A stretch of 64,000 nucleotides of DNA, taken from contig NC_031776.1 in assembly GCF_001522545.3 (NCBI RefSeq), positions 27,291,634-27,355,633 of the forward strand, written 5' to 3'. Below are positions 13,421 to 25,631 of the stretch, piece after piece (positions within the stretch are counted from its first letter, which is position 1; every line of letters begins with the position of its first letter). The notes under the pieces were generated by a model, which saw nothing but the letters and a program-made list of their open reading frames with translations, ran no database searches and was not told the origin of the DNA. Source of the DNA: Parus major. Lineage: Eukaryota > Chordata > Aves > Passeriformes > Paridae. A program made the position numbers and the translations under genes.

Positions 13421-16400
13421 TCTCAAATCAAACAAGCAATATTAACCCTAAATTATTCTGCATGAGAGTAAGCAAGAGCTGTCTGAAACAGAGATGAAGT
13501 CAGTATTTACTCCACTGAAAAATCAAGCATCTGTTTAGACATGCAAGTCTGTGACAGTGTTACCTACGGGAGCGAGAAGTGCTGAGTTGTGAATGCGCAA
13601 AATTTTGCAAAGGGACTGCTCAGTTAAAATAGCATTGGCTTAGCCCACATAGGATACAGCAAAGTATGTATTTATTTAAATGAATTGCAAAACTCGTGGT
13701 GGAATAGTTGGCAGATACTTCCACAAATATAACAGAAAATTATGGAGAGTTTGAGGAGACATAGCTAGTCTGCATTTCTGACAAGGGAACTTTAAAACAA
13801 ACTTTTATTGATTTCACTGAAAGTTACGTGATACAACAAACAAACAAAGAAAAAAAGCCAACAAAACCCCCCAAAACAGACAAAGAGAAAAAAATCTCAG
13901 AAGTGTTTATTTTTTTTTTTCCTCCTGTGGCCACCCAGATTCTAAAACACTGTTTTCTAAAATGGGAAGATCTCTTACATGTTTTTCTTGAAGCCCCCCT
14001 ATTCCAATATTTTATCCTGTTTTTTTAAGAATATATGTTTATTTGAGGGCTATGTACAATATGCTGAGATCACTAAACTCTACATAAAACAGATAATAAT
14101 CCTACCGCCAGATAAATGATTAATTAAAAATATATTTGCAACTTATTTTCAAGGACAAACTTTTCTGATGAAAAAAAGCTGATGAAACTACAGGTATACC
14201 AGAAGCACTATTTAGTATCAGATAAACCTGGAAAGTATCAGGTTCCCTTCCATGCATTTCCACCTACAGACTTGTGCACCTTCATGGGTCTGTACGAGTG
14301 TGGAGAGACACATCAGGCACACAGCTTCTCAGAAATCCAAGAAGAGCTTCGAAAGTGGAATTACACAATTGCACAATGGCTTTCCCTTCTTAACCCTACT
14401 TGATACTTTGTACGTGACACAACTGTAAAAAATTCGACATCCCACAAATTCTGACATTTCATCCTTCCTAAGGAGCAGGAAGGAAATGAAGATTGACTCT
14501 GAAGTGTGCACTTCTACTTTCTCCCAGTTCATGTATTTCTGACCTCTAAGAGAGAGAGACAATAGAGGTATTCCAAGTGTGTGATGGAACCACCTGTACC
14601 TTTTACACCCTGTCCCATCTTTCCCATTTCACATTCCATGAAATTCCAGTGTGAGCAGGTTCCACAGGAACTGTAAGGAGCAGAGGTACTGTGACCTCTG
14701 TTGGAAGGACTGGTGGTGCACCAGCTTGCTCCGAGACAGCAGCAGATACAAATCTGTTGCAAACACGCTGTGGCTGCTCTGGGAGAATTGGGGTTATCTA
14801 AGCTATTCCATTTGTAAAGCCACCTCCATCTGGGAAGCAGGGGAATTAATTCTACAAAAAGACAATTGATAACATGAGGTCAATTCAGTGCAAAGCTGCA
14901 GTGAAAACTTCAGGGATTATTATCTCTTTCAGAAGGGTTCTTTCCATCAGCCCTGCCTCCTTACACACAACACTTCACTCTTTTCATGTTTCTCCTGCCC
15001 ATCTTTCCCTGACTACAGGTATTCACACAAAGACTAGCAACAATAGGCCCTCACTGTGATTTAATGAAGGGGAATTTAAGTTTAGAGTCTGAGTAATTGC
15101 CAGAAATAAAATCTGGTTTAAATATTATGGTTTATTTAACACTCCTCTTATTCAAAATGTAGTGCCCTATTTACAACCTAATTAGAAAGTTTTATGGTGT
15201 TTAAAGAAAAGCTATTCCGTTAGGAAGCCATCAACAACACAAATCTTGTACAGATGTCTGTAAGACATCCAACAGAAGCCGGCAGCATCAATCAACTGTC
15301 TTCACTGTCAATATAGTTAATAAATTATTAGTATAGCACACTAGTTGAGGACAAAAGAACCAGATTTAACCTAGAAAATTTGAAGGAAAACAACAGAACC
15401 AACAACCATCTTCTCTAGACCTCTGAATATCGACACATTTAACAAAAACTCAAAGTTCTACTTTTTATCTTTTGTTGGCAACATTTGTGATAGAACAAAT
15501 TAATGTAATATACTAACAGATCTACAAAATCAAAATAAACCTGTGTTGTCCATCACATGCAGGAGCAGTTTTAAAGCCTCTCCTAGGCTATCTTGACTTT
15601 ACAATTGACAGTGAACATATTTTCAATACATAATTCCTTCTAAGTCTTTGAAAAATATGTTAATTTATTGACCTTGGAAACGCATCAGGAACACAGAACA
15701 TGTGTGTGAGTGAAAAGCCCAGTCCCTAACCTCTCTGTAATGCATCTTTTGGTTTGATCCTCCCACCCACAACCATCTGAGCATGCCAGACATAAAACCA
15801 GACTGGCTGCCATGCATTTTCCAGCCTATTTCTTAGGGGATAAGAAACAATCCTTGCAGAGTCTGTCAGTGGGGTTCTTCCTGTAAAAGGTGAGTTATAC
15901 TGATAAAGGTGTAGCTGCTTGGGTACCATTCTGCCCTCTTCTCAACGATGCTAAAAGGGCAATCAGATCAGGCATCTGAAACCCAGGCCACGCTCCTTTT
16001 GGGTCACAGAGCTCAGCATGCACACAGTCCCTACAGGCAGTAAAGGTGTGCCTAGGAGCTCCCTGATTAAAATCCCCTCAGGCAACACACACGTTTCAGT
16101 AACTTAAAATGACAGACCACTGCACTGTAGCTACAAATCATCTGCACCATGCTGAACTGTAATTTTAGCCCATTTATTTGCAATGCAATCTGGGTCTCTG
16201 TAAGAGAACCATTTTGTATCAGCAATTGCCTGTGGGAGGAGGTGTGGGTGAGTGGATGGCAGGTGCAGTATAATAAAGCCACAAACTATGCAGTGATGAG
16301 GCTGCCCATAAATAAAAAAGGCCTTCAGGTAGCCATATTTCTCAAGAGCAGTGATAATCAATCAGCCCTAAACAGATGACCTGGAAACATCTCATGCATT

Positions 16401-16520
16401 CTATTTTATCTACACTTCTCAATATTTTTTCCCCACCTATTCAGAAAAGGAAGACCTTAAATCCACTGTCCCAAGATCATCAAGCTTTCCAGTGAGCAAA
16501 TAAACAGTGAGTGCACATTC
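13421..16520. other. Non-coding stretch, A/C tract and T run
   Basis: An A/C-rich tract lies at about 13832-13895 and an 11-T run at 13910-13920. Beyond these only short chance frames are seen, for example 14182-14403 (+) and 14529-14762 (-). No gene or repeat is recognised. Confidence 0.6.
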
Positions 16521-16768
16521 AAGAGACAGAAGTGGAAATAAGAGGCAACGGGCAGAAACTGATGCACAGGAAGTTCCACCTGAATATCAGAACTTTCCTG
16601 TGTGGGTGACTGAGCACTGGAACAGATTGCCCAGAGAGGCTGTGGAGTCTTCCTCACTGGAGATACTCCAGAACTGTCTGGACACAATCCTGTGCCATGT
16701 GTTCTGGGATGACCCTGCTTGACCCAGTGTGGTCCCTTCCAATGCTACCCATGCTGTGATTCTGTGAA
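16521..16768 (+). mobile_element. CR1 LINE 3' end
   Basis: This is the avian CR1 3' region in order: 'agaggcaacgggcagaaact' (16541-16560), 'acaggaagttccacctgaat' (16566-16585), 'gtgactgagcactggaacag' (16606-16625), 'attgcccagagaggctgtgg' (16626-16645), 'ctggagatactccag' (16658-16672), 'gatgaccctgcttgac' (16709-16724), 'ggtcccttccaatgctaccc' (16731-16750) and the octamer tail 'tgtgattctgtga'. About 250 bp survive, so it is 5'-truncated. The segment includes the C-terminal end of ORF2 in the family, but here it has no intact frame. Its divergence is lower than that of the 7-kb copy, so it is a younger insertion. Confidence 0.92.
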
Positions 16769-17742
16769 ATGTGCCCACAGGGCCTCCAACGAGCAAGATC
16801 TGCGAGCACACCTTACACAAAGATGAAATTGCAGTTTAATGTGAGTTACTTATCACAGCCTGAGACAGAACTTACTGATTGTTGTGGCTCTCTCTCAACA
16901 CTGTGTTACAGAATACTTGAGAGACTTACTGCAAACTAGTATGCACAGAAACACTGGAATATGTCCCACTGAGCATTAGGCTTCCAGTGCCAGGGATTAC
17001 TCTCCCAGTCTGTTTAATTTGTGTTACCAGCTTGACTTTCTGTCTTTTTGGTTATTTCAGTTTCAGTCTTTCTAAGGTTATTCTCCTTAATAAAGATAGA
17101 CAGAAGAGTTTTATCTACAGAAAGCCTTGATTCTGGAAGGAGGCATAGCTTTAAAGTGCAACACCGATTTCAGAATATGAAATAAAATGTTGCTCTTGCA
17201 AAGTACTTTATTGTACAGTAACTGCTTGGCTCAGCTCCCTGCAGAAGAATTTGCTGTGGTTTTACAGGAAAGAACAAGATGAAGGAAAGCGTCCCTTCCC
17301 TGTGCCAGAGCAGATTTCTTTACATCCCGTTTCAAATTAGTTCGAGTGTCACAAAACTTTGGCTGTTAAGAGATATCAAATCTTAGAATCTGCTTGTTGC
17401 AATGAGAGGCATCACCATCCACAGCTACTTGTCACCAGGTCTTTTACAGGTATCACAGGAGAAAAACCTGGGAGCAGTAGAGCAACAGTGGCAGCAGTTC
17501 CCCCATCTTCCCTTGGACAACAGGGATGTGGAGCCCAGATGTTTTCCACACCCTCCATGGCATAGGTGGCAAATACACGGGTGGGAAAAATGACATATTG
17601 CCTTTAAACTGTTTGGATGCTGCCAGCAGCACACACAGTCCAGCCCCTAACTTACAGCTCCGGAGAGGTGCAGGGGGTGCTTCTGTGCCTTCCCTGAGGA
17701 TACATCCCCGAGTCTAAAGGCAGGTGAACTGCATGGGCAGAG
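16769..17742. other. Non-coding stretch, no gene recognised
   Basis: Only short overlapping frames are seen around 17359-17717 on the + strand. GC content rises towards the minisatellite. No domain is recognised. Confidence 0.6.
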
Positions 17743-17838
17743 CAGTGCTGCCCATGAACACTAGCCCTTCCCAGTGCTGCCCATGAATCCCAGCCCTTCC
17801 CAGTGCTGCCCATGAATCCCAGCCCTTCCCAGTGCTGC
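17743..17838. repeat. 29-bp minisatellite, about 3.3 copies
   Basis: Three full head-to-tail units start at 17743, 17772 and 17801, each opening 'cagtgctgcccatgaa' and ending 'agcccttcc'. A partial fourth unit begins at 17830. Units 2 and 3 are identical; unit 1 differs only at 'cacta' versus 'tccca' in the middle. The near-identity of the units suggests recent expansion and possible length polymorphism. A frame on the - strand reads through it and gives a spurious repeated peptide (GKGWDSWAALGRA). Confidence 0.95.
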
Positions 17839-20800
17839 AGCACTGCTGGCTCAGGTGGTGCCATCGGGTGTTAGCCCAAGGTACTGTCCATCCACGGAGA
17901 ACACGGCACATCCTGCCCAGCAGAGCAGCATCACAAGGCCTGCCTGGGGAGTCAGTGAGTGGAAAAAACAAAGATGACCCCTGACAAAGTTTTTGTGCTT
18001 CCCACAGGCCTTTCCCTTGTATGTTAAATCATGCTGTCCCCTTCAGAAATCAAACAATTTAGTTTTTCTGACACAATGTCCTGGCCGTTCATCCCACCTG
18101 TGTTATGCTCCCGTTCATGCAAAGCTAGTATTTTGCCTTTTTTATTTCCCTCCAAACATTCCCTGGAGCCTGAAATCCCAGGCCCTCACCCTTTCAATCA
18201 CCTCTTCCTCCTCAGCAGAGAGGCTGGGATGTCTCTCACGTTTGACCTTGTCCCTACACAAATATGCAGCACTGCTTCGTTTCCCTTTTATGGTGTCTCT
18301 GCTTATTGCTGACGGTGGTAATTTTAGTTTGTATCAAATCACAGCTAGATTGCTATCCCATAATGTTTACAGTCTTCTATAATGTATATTTTGGAAATGC
18401 TAATGAAAACAATTTTTAAAGAGGAGAAAGGAATGGCATTCAAATTGCTCACAGAGCATAAATTAAAAAAAAACCATCTTGTCAAGATTAGCTGTGGGTC
18501 TCTAACATTATTTAATGGCAGTCACAGGCTCCCATGGGGAAAAACACACTTCTGAACCTTCTGAAAATCACAACTCATTGTTTAGATTTGAAGTTTTATA
18601 GGGTGTGGGCTCTGAACCTGTCCCTAATACCAAATTTGATCACTGTTAGCACATGAAGAGATTGTTTTAATCAAAAAAATGGAATGTTCTTTCCAAGAAG
18701 CAACACATGCACTGAATACAGAAGCCTTTCCAGGGGATGCCACTAAGACCTGAGAAGAAGCAAAAAATGCAGCTATGGCTACAGAATAGCTGGATCCTGC
18801 ACTCTGATGCCTTTGAAAGGAATGCCCTACACCAAAGTACAAAACTGGTTACATTCTCTGCACAGACTTCAAAACTCATGTTTCAGTCTAAATTAACACA
18901 GATCTACAGTATCATACTCTTAAAGAATACTACTGAACTCTTCTGTATTCTTCTTTCTCATTACAGATCCGTTGCAGCTTATCACATGAATAATATTCCA
19001 GCCCTTAAAGGTGGAGAAAAAACCCCTGTGCTAGAGAAAAGTATCTTAAATTTTCACATGCAACTAAACATTAAGTTAATGAAATAGTAGTAAGTCATAC
19101 AAGTTACTTATAAGCTGCTAACACAAGATGAACCCCAGCTTTGCTGTGCACAGGATGATTTTTTTAATGGTGTTCTCTCTAGCTGTTATCACTGATATGG
19201 CTTTAGCAACAGTTTTAGAAAGAAATTGATGCGATTTTGCAGCATTATGCATTATTCTGGGAGTGAAATAAGGGCAAGATTTCATCCTACATCCATAAAG
19301 AGGAGCAGTTCTGAATTCAGAGCCTAAGGGTAGGACAAACTAGGGAGACTTTGTGTCACCTGCTGGCACTCCTGCTTGTGCTGCTTTTGGCTGCTCTGAC
19401 CTTTGGGCCTTTCCAAATTATGTTAATCATGTGAGGATGTCCCACGGGCCACAGCACTGCTCAGAGCTGTGCTGCATTAGGGATGGGAGATGTGTCTAAT
19501 CACATCAGCCCTGCCTATGAAATCACTGCCCTCTGAAGCTTTTATGCTGGAGGGATCCTGCTGCAGCCACACATGGAATTAGAGCATTTACAGTCCCTGC
19601 TAGCTGTTTAAGATTGGAGGAGTGTCACAGGGCAAGGATTTCACCCAAAAGAGCCAGAAAAATGGCACTTACAAAGACCACGCAGAGTGCTCAGGCTCAT
19701 TCAGCCTGCCACTCAAAGAACAACGTGAAGCTACAGTTAAAAGCTGATAACTTTGAATTAGGGGGTACAGTCATATCTGTCCCTATCTATGCAAAGCTGA
19801 CAGCATGTATGCAAGCTGCATGTACACAACCACAGCCATTCTGGGCTAGCTACTTAATTAAATTTATTGTTAATGTGGTTAAAAATAAGAACAGTCCCAG
19901 AAAATCCTGTCTCCTGAGGCAGGCAGATGCTCAGTTCTCATTCTGAGTCAATACAGAATTTGGAGAGCCTGAAATCTGCAGGTTTCAAGTCCACTGCACC
20001 AAAACTAGTTGTCACCAGAATTTGCAAATTGTGCCTCCAGCAGAACAAGAAAAAAATCAAAAAAGGTTATGGCTAAATACATTAGACAGGCATCTAGAAC
20101 AGGCACATCTGAATGCATTTCACTGGCACCAAGGTTTTTGTTATACCAGTGGCTGCCATCAGCCTTCTGGAGAGAAATACAAGCAAAACCTTCTCCTGTG
20201 TCCACAAGAAGCAGTTCTGACAAAGGAGGACTAGACTGTGAAAAAGGTCTTCAGAGGTGTACCAGGACTGAGCAGGCTCTAGACCTCCCAAGAACCAATG
20301 GATTAAAGAATCCCACTACAAATAAGGCACTGGAATCGTCACTGCACAGATACTACTGAATATCAGCTCTGCCTACAGCTTCAGGCAAATCACTCTGCTG
20401 ATCATGCTCTCTCTCCTCAATTTCAAGTGTAAAAATGAGAACATACACCCCTTCTCTCTAAATTTAAATTTAATTTGTTGCTGACAGTGAAAATTCAGAG
20501 CCTAGATTTCAGTTAGAGTCTTGAGGCACTCAAGTGACAACTTCATGGTGTTTAGAAATCATCCTTGAAGCACAGTATTGATAGTTTCTATCCCAGTGAG
20601 CCTTTAACAAGGCTTCCATATGCTCAATAAGTTTACCTGTTCAAAGTTGTTACTATCCTTGAGTTATTTTAGATTCATGGACTGTCTATGAATCTTTGCT
20701 ATCTTGATCAGCTGAAAGGTTTGAAATTAACAAGATTGGTATTAAGGGTTTAATTTGGATTAAAAATGGATCTCAGAGTCTACTTCAAATCCTGTGGCAT

Positions 20801-21967
20801 CTTTTCTAAATACAGCAAATTATTTCTAGTCTTAACTTTTTCTTAGTTATTAAAACAGTCATTTATTAAAACTTCAAGCACACATTTTCCCTATCAAACA
20901 ATTTCAATTCTGTATTCAAAAGGATAAACATATGTAAGATATAATCACTGGTTTTTGACCACTCTGGCATAGATGTAGCTAATTAGATCACCAGAGCAGC
21001 AACTTGTCAAACAAATTTCTCAACGATATCAAACAGCAATTTCTAAACAATATGACGACCACAATTTCATCACCAAAGATCATAAACACAACTGGAGAGA
21101 GAAACTGACATTTACAAGGGAGACAGAGGGTTTTTTCAAGTGTTCAAAAGCTGATTGATGATGTCTGACCTTAGCAGCATGGATCAGTCAAAAAACGATA
21201 GAATTTTTAAGTTTCCTTTAAAAACCACAGACCCATGAGAAACCAAAAGAACTCTCAGCTGTGGGACTTTTACAAGGTGGTTAAGTTTCCATGTTCATTC
21301 AAAGTGACAAGCAGCTACAAGATTCCTAATATCTGAATACATGAAGTCAGTCTACTTGAAGATATATAAAACTGAACAAGGTGCAAATGGAGCAAGGCTC
21401 CAATAAATTTTTCTGAACAACATTTATTTTTTAAAACTTCAAAGTTTTTAGAATTTGCAACTTCCAGGTTGTTTTAGTGTCTAAGAAATTCACTCCCAGA
21501 AGATAACTGTAAACAGTTCTCCCTATATAAATAATGCTACTTGATACAGCAAGCAACATATATCAAAAAAATCATTCTTCCAAAGGTTTTACATATTTAA
21601 AAATTCCAACCAACTCTGTATGCCACCAAAATAGGATTAGTATTGTTTCTGCAGAGATAAAAAATTGCTTCAAAGTATTAGAGGTCAAAATGAAGATTAA
21701 TCTGTGCTGAAATACATGGTAGGTGTTCTGAAGACCTGTGAAATCTTGACTCTTCTGTTTATTTTCAAGCAGGGTGGATCTTTCAGTAAAATGGGAACTG
21801 CAGTATTAAACTCTTGCTTGCTAGTTTGAGGTTTTAAAGGAGATATGTCAATTATACTGTTATTTATTTAGGAAATACTTCTTTGAATGAATACAAAAAT
21901 AAGCTTAAAAGGCATTACCCCATTTTGTGAATTTGAATACAGAACATTACATTACAAGATTTATGAT
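17839..21967. other. Non-coding stretch, no gene recognised
   Basis: Chance frames only, including 17993-18382 (+, about 129 codons) and 19614-19946 (+). The segment 20380-20440 weakly resembles a MIR tail ('ctcaatttcaagtgtaaaaa') but is too short to call. Confidence 0.6.
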
Positions 21968-22017
21968 AGTTATACCCAGTAAGAAGATGCTTCTCTTTAC
22001 TGGGTGCTCAGATAACT
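21968..22017. other. Imperfect hairpin, about 50 nt
   Basis: The left arm 'agttatacccagtaagaag' (21968-21986) pairs back on 21990-22017. The 9-bp core 'acccagtaa'/'ttactgggt' is perfect. A 4-bp 'gaag'/'cttc' extension sits at the tip with a 3-nt loop and a 3-nt bulge. The basal 6-bp 'agttat'/'ataact' pairing is separated by a 6-nt bulge. It is smaller than a usual pre-miRNA and its bulges are large, so it is recorded only as a structure. Confidence 0.5.
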
Positions 22018-23030
22018 CTCCCCTCCTCATCTTTTACCCTAGTTTCCCCATTTCTCTGCACCAAGTTTAGTTTCTGCTTGCCCCATTTTCAAATGTCCTT
22101 TTTTAGTTGTCTGCCCTTTCTTCATAACCTTTTCTTCTTACTTTTCAACTTCTTTATGCCAGCAGTACCAGTACATAAGACCTTTCCATGAGAAGCACAG
22201 CAGACTGAAGAGCTGCTAAAAACCCAGAAGCTCACAGAAGCTGAAAACCACAATATCAATACATTTCTAAACAGATGATGTTTTGGACAGTGGATAATGT
22301 GAAATTCTGGGAGTAGATTCTAATCTGCTGTCTTTCCCTTGGAAAGGATAGAATGATGATGATGGAGCTTGAATCCACCCTTAACCTTTGCCCTCCACTT
22401 CCATGCTTTAAAATCACAACCATCAGAGTCACCATTGAATATCTCCTGAACTGTAGCTGTGAATAGTGCTGTTTCAAGCTCATATCATTCTTTGAGGCAA
22501 ACCACTCTACTCTGGGCTCCTTAAGTTTGACAAAGTTCATTTTTCCTAAGCATTTTCTGGAACTCATCACTGAGTAAAAATAGTAAGGAGTTGGCCTGAG
22601 GAGCATTTTTTCCTGCCTGTTAATGTATTTCCTGCTAGCTCTGTCATGTGAAGTTAAACATGTCTCAGAACGGAGTCTGTGCTAAAGAACCTTCCAATAG
22701 CTCATTGGTTTCAAGCAGACCTAGTATTCATTTAATCTGACAAAGTATTGCCCCTGCCTTGAGCAGTCCAGCAGCCTCTTTATCACATGGGGTACGAAAC
22801 ATCTGTACAGCAGGGCCGAGCTGCTCCTGCTGGGTTTATTATTTCGGTCCCTTCCTAGGCAAAATTAACTGCTTTGTCACCGTGTTCATTTTGACTTCCC
22901 CACAGATTAAAGCCATCAGTAATCACTCCCCATCCCTCTAGCACTTTTCAGGGCAGTGGACTGTTTGTTCCCACGCTATCTTGATGAGGTGGAGTTGTGG
23001 CACTGCTGATGTAAAGAGCTGGTCAGTTTT
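22018..23030. other. Non-coding stretch, no gene recognised
   Basis: A frame on the - strand at 22256-22606 (about 116 codons) has no recognisable domain and is taken as chance. A pyrimidine-rich segment lies at 22016-22150. Confidence 0.6.
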
Positions 23031-23100
23031 ACGGCGGGTGTGTTATCGTCTGCTGGCGCTGCGCAATCCGTGACCGCTCACCCGCCCTCCCTCCTGCCGT
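23031..23100. promoter_or_regulatory. Short CpG cluster
   Basis: Nine CpG dinucleotides fall within about 70 bp (23032, 23035, 23047, 23057, 23062, 23069, 23075, 23083, 23098) in surroundings that are nearly CpG-free. It contains 'ctggcgctgcgcaatccg'. It is far too short for a standard CpG island. It could be an unmethylated regulatory core, a GC-rich exon remnant or simply a local pocket. There is no convincing TATA box or initiator beside it. Confidence 0.3.
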
Positions 23101-25494
23101 CAGCAGAGACCTGCCCATCACACAGCCCACGCAAACTTCTGATTAGAAACACTTCTGCAGAAATTAGATGATAAAGCATCATGGCACAAGACAGACTGAG
23201 CAAGAGACAAGTCTTATAATATGCAAGACCATATCTAAATAAGACATTTAGCAGAATGTTATATGGCCTAATTTTCGAGGATCCTTAATACTATCCACAA
23301 GTGAAATGTGAATCAGTGTTTTGCAGAGAAGCCATTAGCCAGGTCAGGATCTTGCTGTACACTCCAGGATTGTAAAATAACAACCATGTCTAACTGAAGT
23401 AAGTTATAGTTTAATATCTGTGGCTATCTGACTAATAGAAGAGAGGTTAGTGGGCAAGAGGGATCAAAGCAATGCCAGGATACTTCAGTACTGACACAAG
23501 TTTAAACTTACTAAATTTGTTTTCATTTCAATTCACTGTATCATTTCAAGACTCATGGCAGACAGCTCACTCACCTTGGACCCTGGTCCTAGGATCTGGC
23601 TCCGTTTCCCACCTGCAGTCACCATCCCATATCATCCTAACACGGCACAAAAATTAAGTTACAGAGATTTGTTTACCAGCTACAGGAAAGTAAAGGCAGA
23701 GGAAAGTGGGGAAGCAAGGAATGAATTCTTCAGAGACCAGCCTCACTGTGTGGTGCACTGCTCACGGCAGTCTAAAAGCTTTACTCTAAGTCAAGCCTAC
23801 CTAATGAGCGGGTACCTTTTGTGTCCTGGCAAGATTTGAATCAGCACTTCTGCGTCCATGCCAAAGCTTTCTGTGATCTAAACACTGGGTGACCAGTTCA
23901 TGTAGCAGTGTCTGAGTCAAGGAGCTGACGACCCTTATGCCACATAACAAACACTGTTCTGTGGATCAAGATCTCCTTCAAGTAGTGGATGAAATAGCAC
24001 AGCAGGACACTGGCTGACAGCCCCAGTGCAACCCACAGAAAAGGATGCTTTTAGCACAGATTAACAAAAAAACATACAAAGGAGGAGTTTGGCTGAACTG
24101 TACAAGCATAACCAGAGTTCTATTAAATGAGAGTCTGGTTGAATATAGCAGTTATTTACAGTGCACCCTTGGAAATTAACAACCCAGAGAGCAACAGAAG
24201 CTCCAATAATCCTACTTTTTAACTTTTCCCCCCCATATTTCCAATTGAAAAATTTCATAGGCAAAGGTCATCAAAAAAACTTTTTCAAAAGTAGCAAATG
24301 TATTTCGCATTTTGGTATTTCCATGGAAACCTTTAATACCTTGTGTAGCACAATATGTTCTTTAAACCCACTAAGACCATGAGAGACTGCATTTTGTCAA
24401 GAGAAATGGATAGGCTTGTATTACTGCTGGCAACACTCATAAAATAAACAATGTCTTGCACTTTCCTTCAAGTGTGTTTATCCTACATTTTCCTCTGAAA
24501 GAAAATGATCCCACAACATGGAAAAAGGATATTGAATCCCAGCAAGTGGTTTAGGGCTTCCTCGAGCAGCAGAACTGGCCAGTACAATTCCTCTGTGCAG
24601 ATGGCTACAGCACAGCTCAGACAGCTGATCTCTGACATTGGTCTGGTGACATATTTCTCCCTGGCAATTTGTCCATAAAAATAACTGGCATTCTTATTAG
24701 CATGGCTGGCCAAGACCTGAGTGGGTGTGGAAACTGAAGCTGCAGGGCTCGTTGTTCCAGATCAGGGAGCAGACACCTGGAAATGGGCCTCCTTGCTCCT
24801 GCCTGTGTTGCTCATACTGCATAAATAGTTAAACTTCACTTGCCAGAGGGTTTGGTCCAATGCAAGTAACAAACATTAAAAAGTCATCATTGTTATAAAT
24901 TACAACCACAGCTGCCAACTGCAAAAAGCTTTGCATAGCTGTAACTGATAATTGTGCAATGCTGTCAAAACTCTATCAGAAACTAGATTATCACACACAC
25001 CCTAAAAAAGTATCCTGTTCCACCTCATTTTTGTCTTAAATGGTGTGAAGAAATTGCAGTTTCCAAAGAAACACATACTTTTTCCTGTTAATCTCTACCA
25101 TGTTTAAACACACACACCTTCATGAATACCAAGGGTTTTCTGTTTGCTCCTGTAGCACACCCACCATGCACAAGGCACATGCTGCTACACACTGCACTTG
25201 TACTCCCACCTGCTGTAAATAAGATAATAAGTTTGCAACACAAAAGATCAATAAAAGCTATAACTAGATATTGCAATTAACTGAAATAATTTAAGCAGTC
25301 TGTTGTTTGTCACTGGTAGAAAAACATTTTAAACTGACAAGAGAGTTAGCTTTCGTAGAAGTCATATTCCTAATGCAAGTACTATTTGGGGAGCTGTAAT
25401 CAGCATTACTTCTTCAGAACCACATTTTTTGTAACCTAGTGAATATTTCCCCGAGTTTTAGTTTGATGTGTGGGTTAAAAACAGATTAAATGAA
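23101..25494. other. Non-coding stretch, no gene recognised
   Basis: The piece 23828-23890 has a block order loosely like a MIR/L3 tail ('aagatttgaatcagcacttc') but is not callable. No coding sequence is recognised. Confidence 0.6.
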
Positions 25495-25630
25495 GGGGGG
25501 ATAAAAAGGATGCCAGCACATCAGTATATCACCACAGAGCTGTCTTCCAGGCACAGAGTGAGCCATCAGGACTCTTTCTATCTTGTTCTAAAATTCACTC
25601 CCCTTGAGCCTAATTCTTCTACAGGTAAGA
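25495..25630 (+). promoter_or_regulatory. Candidate TATA promoter plus short first exon
   Basis: A G run followed by a TATA-like 'gataaaaagg' (25500-25509) sits upstream of about 115 bases that end in 'tctacag' directly followed by 'gtaagag' (25625-25631), which is a strong splice-donor match. Initiation about 25-30 bp after the box would give an untranslated exon of roughly 90 nt with no ATG. An ATG at 25510 opens a 40-odd codon frame, but it lies too close to the box to be transcribed from it. TATA-like and donor-like strings are both common by chance, so this is a lead and not a gene call. Confidence 0.22.
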
Positions 25631-25631
25631 G

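Noticed and set aside
17652..17971. Repeated peptide frame through the minisatellite
   Set aside because: Its repeats are simply the translated 29-bp DNA repeat.
23828..23890. Loose likeness to a MIR/L3 terminal block
   Set aside because: Too divergent and too short to separate from chance.
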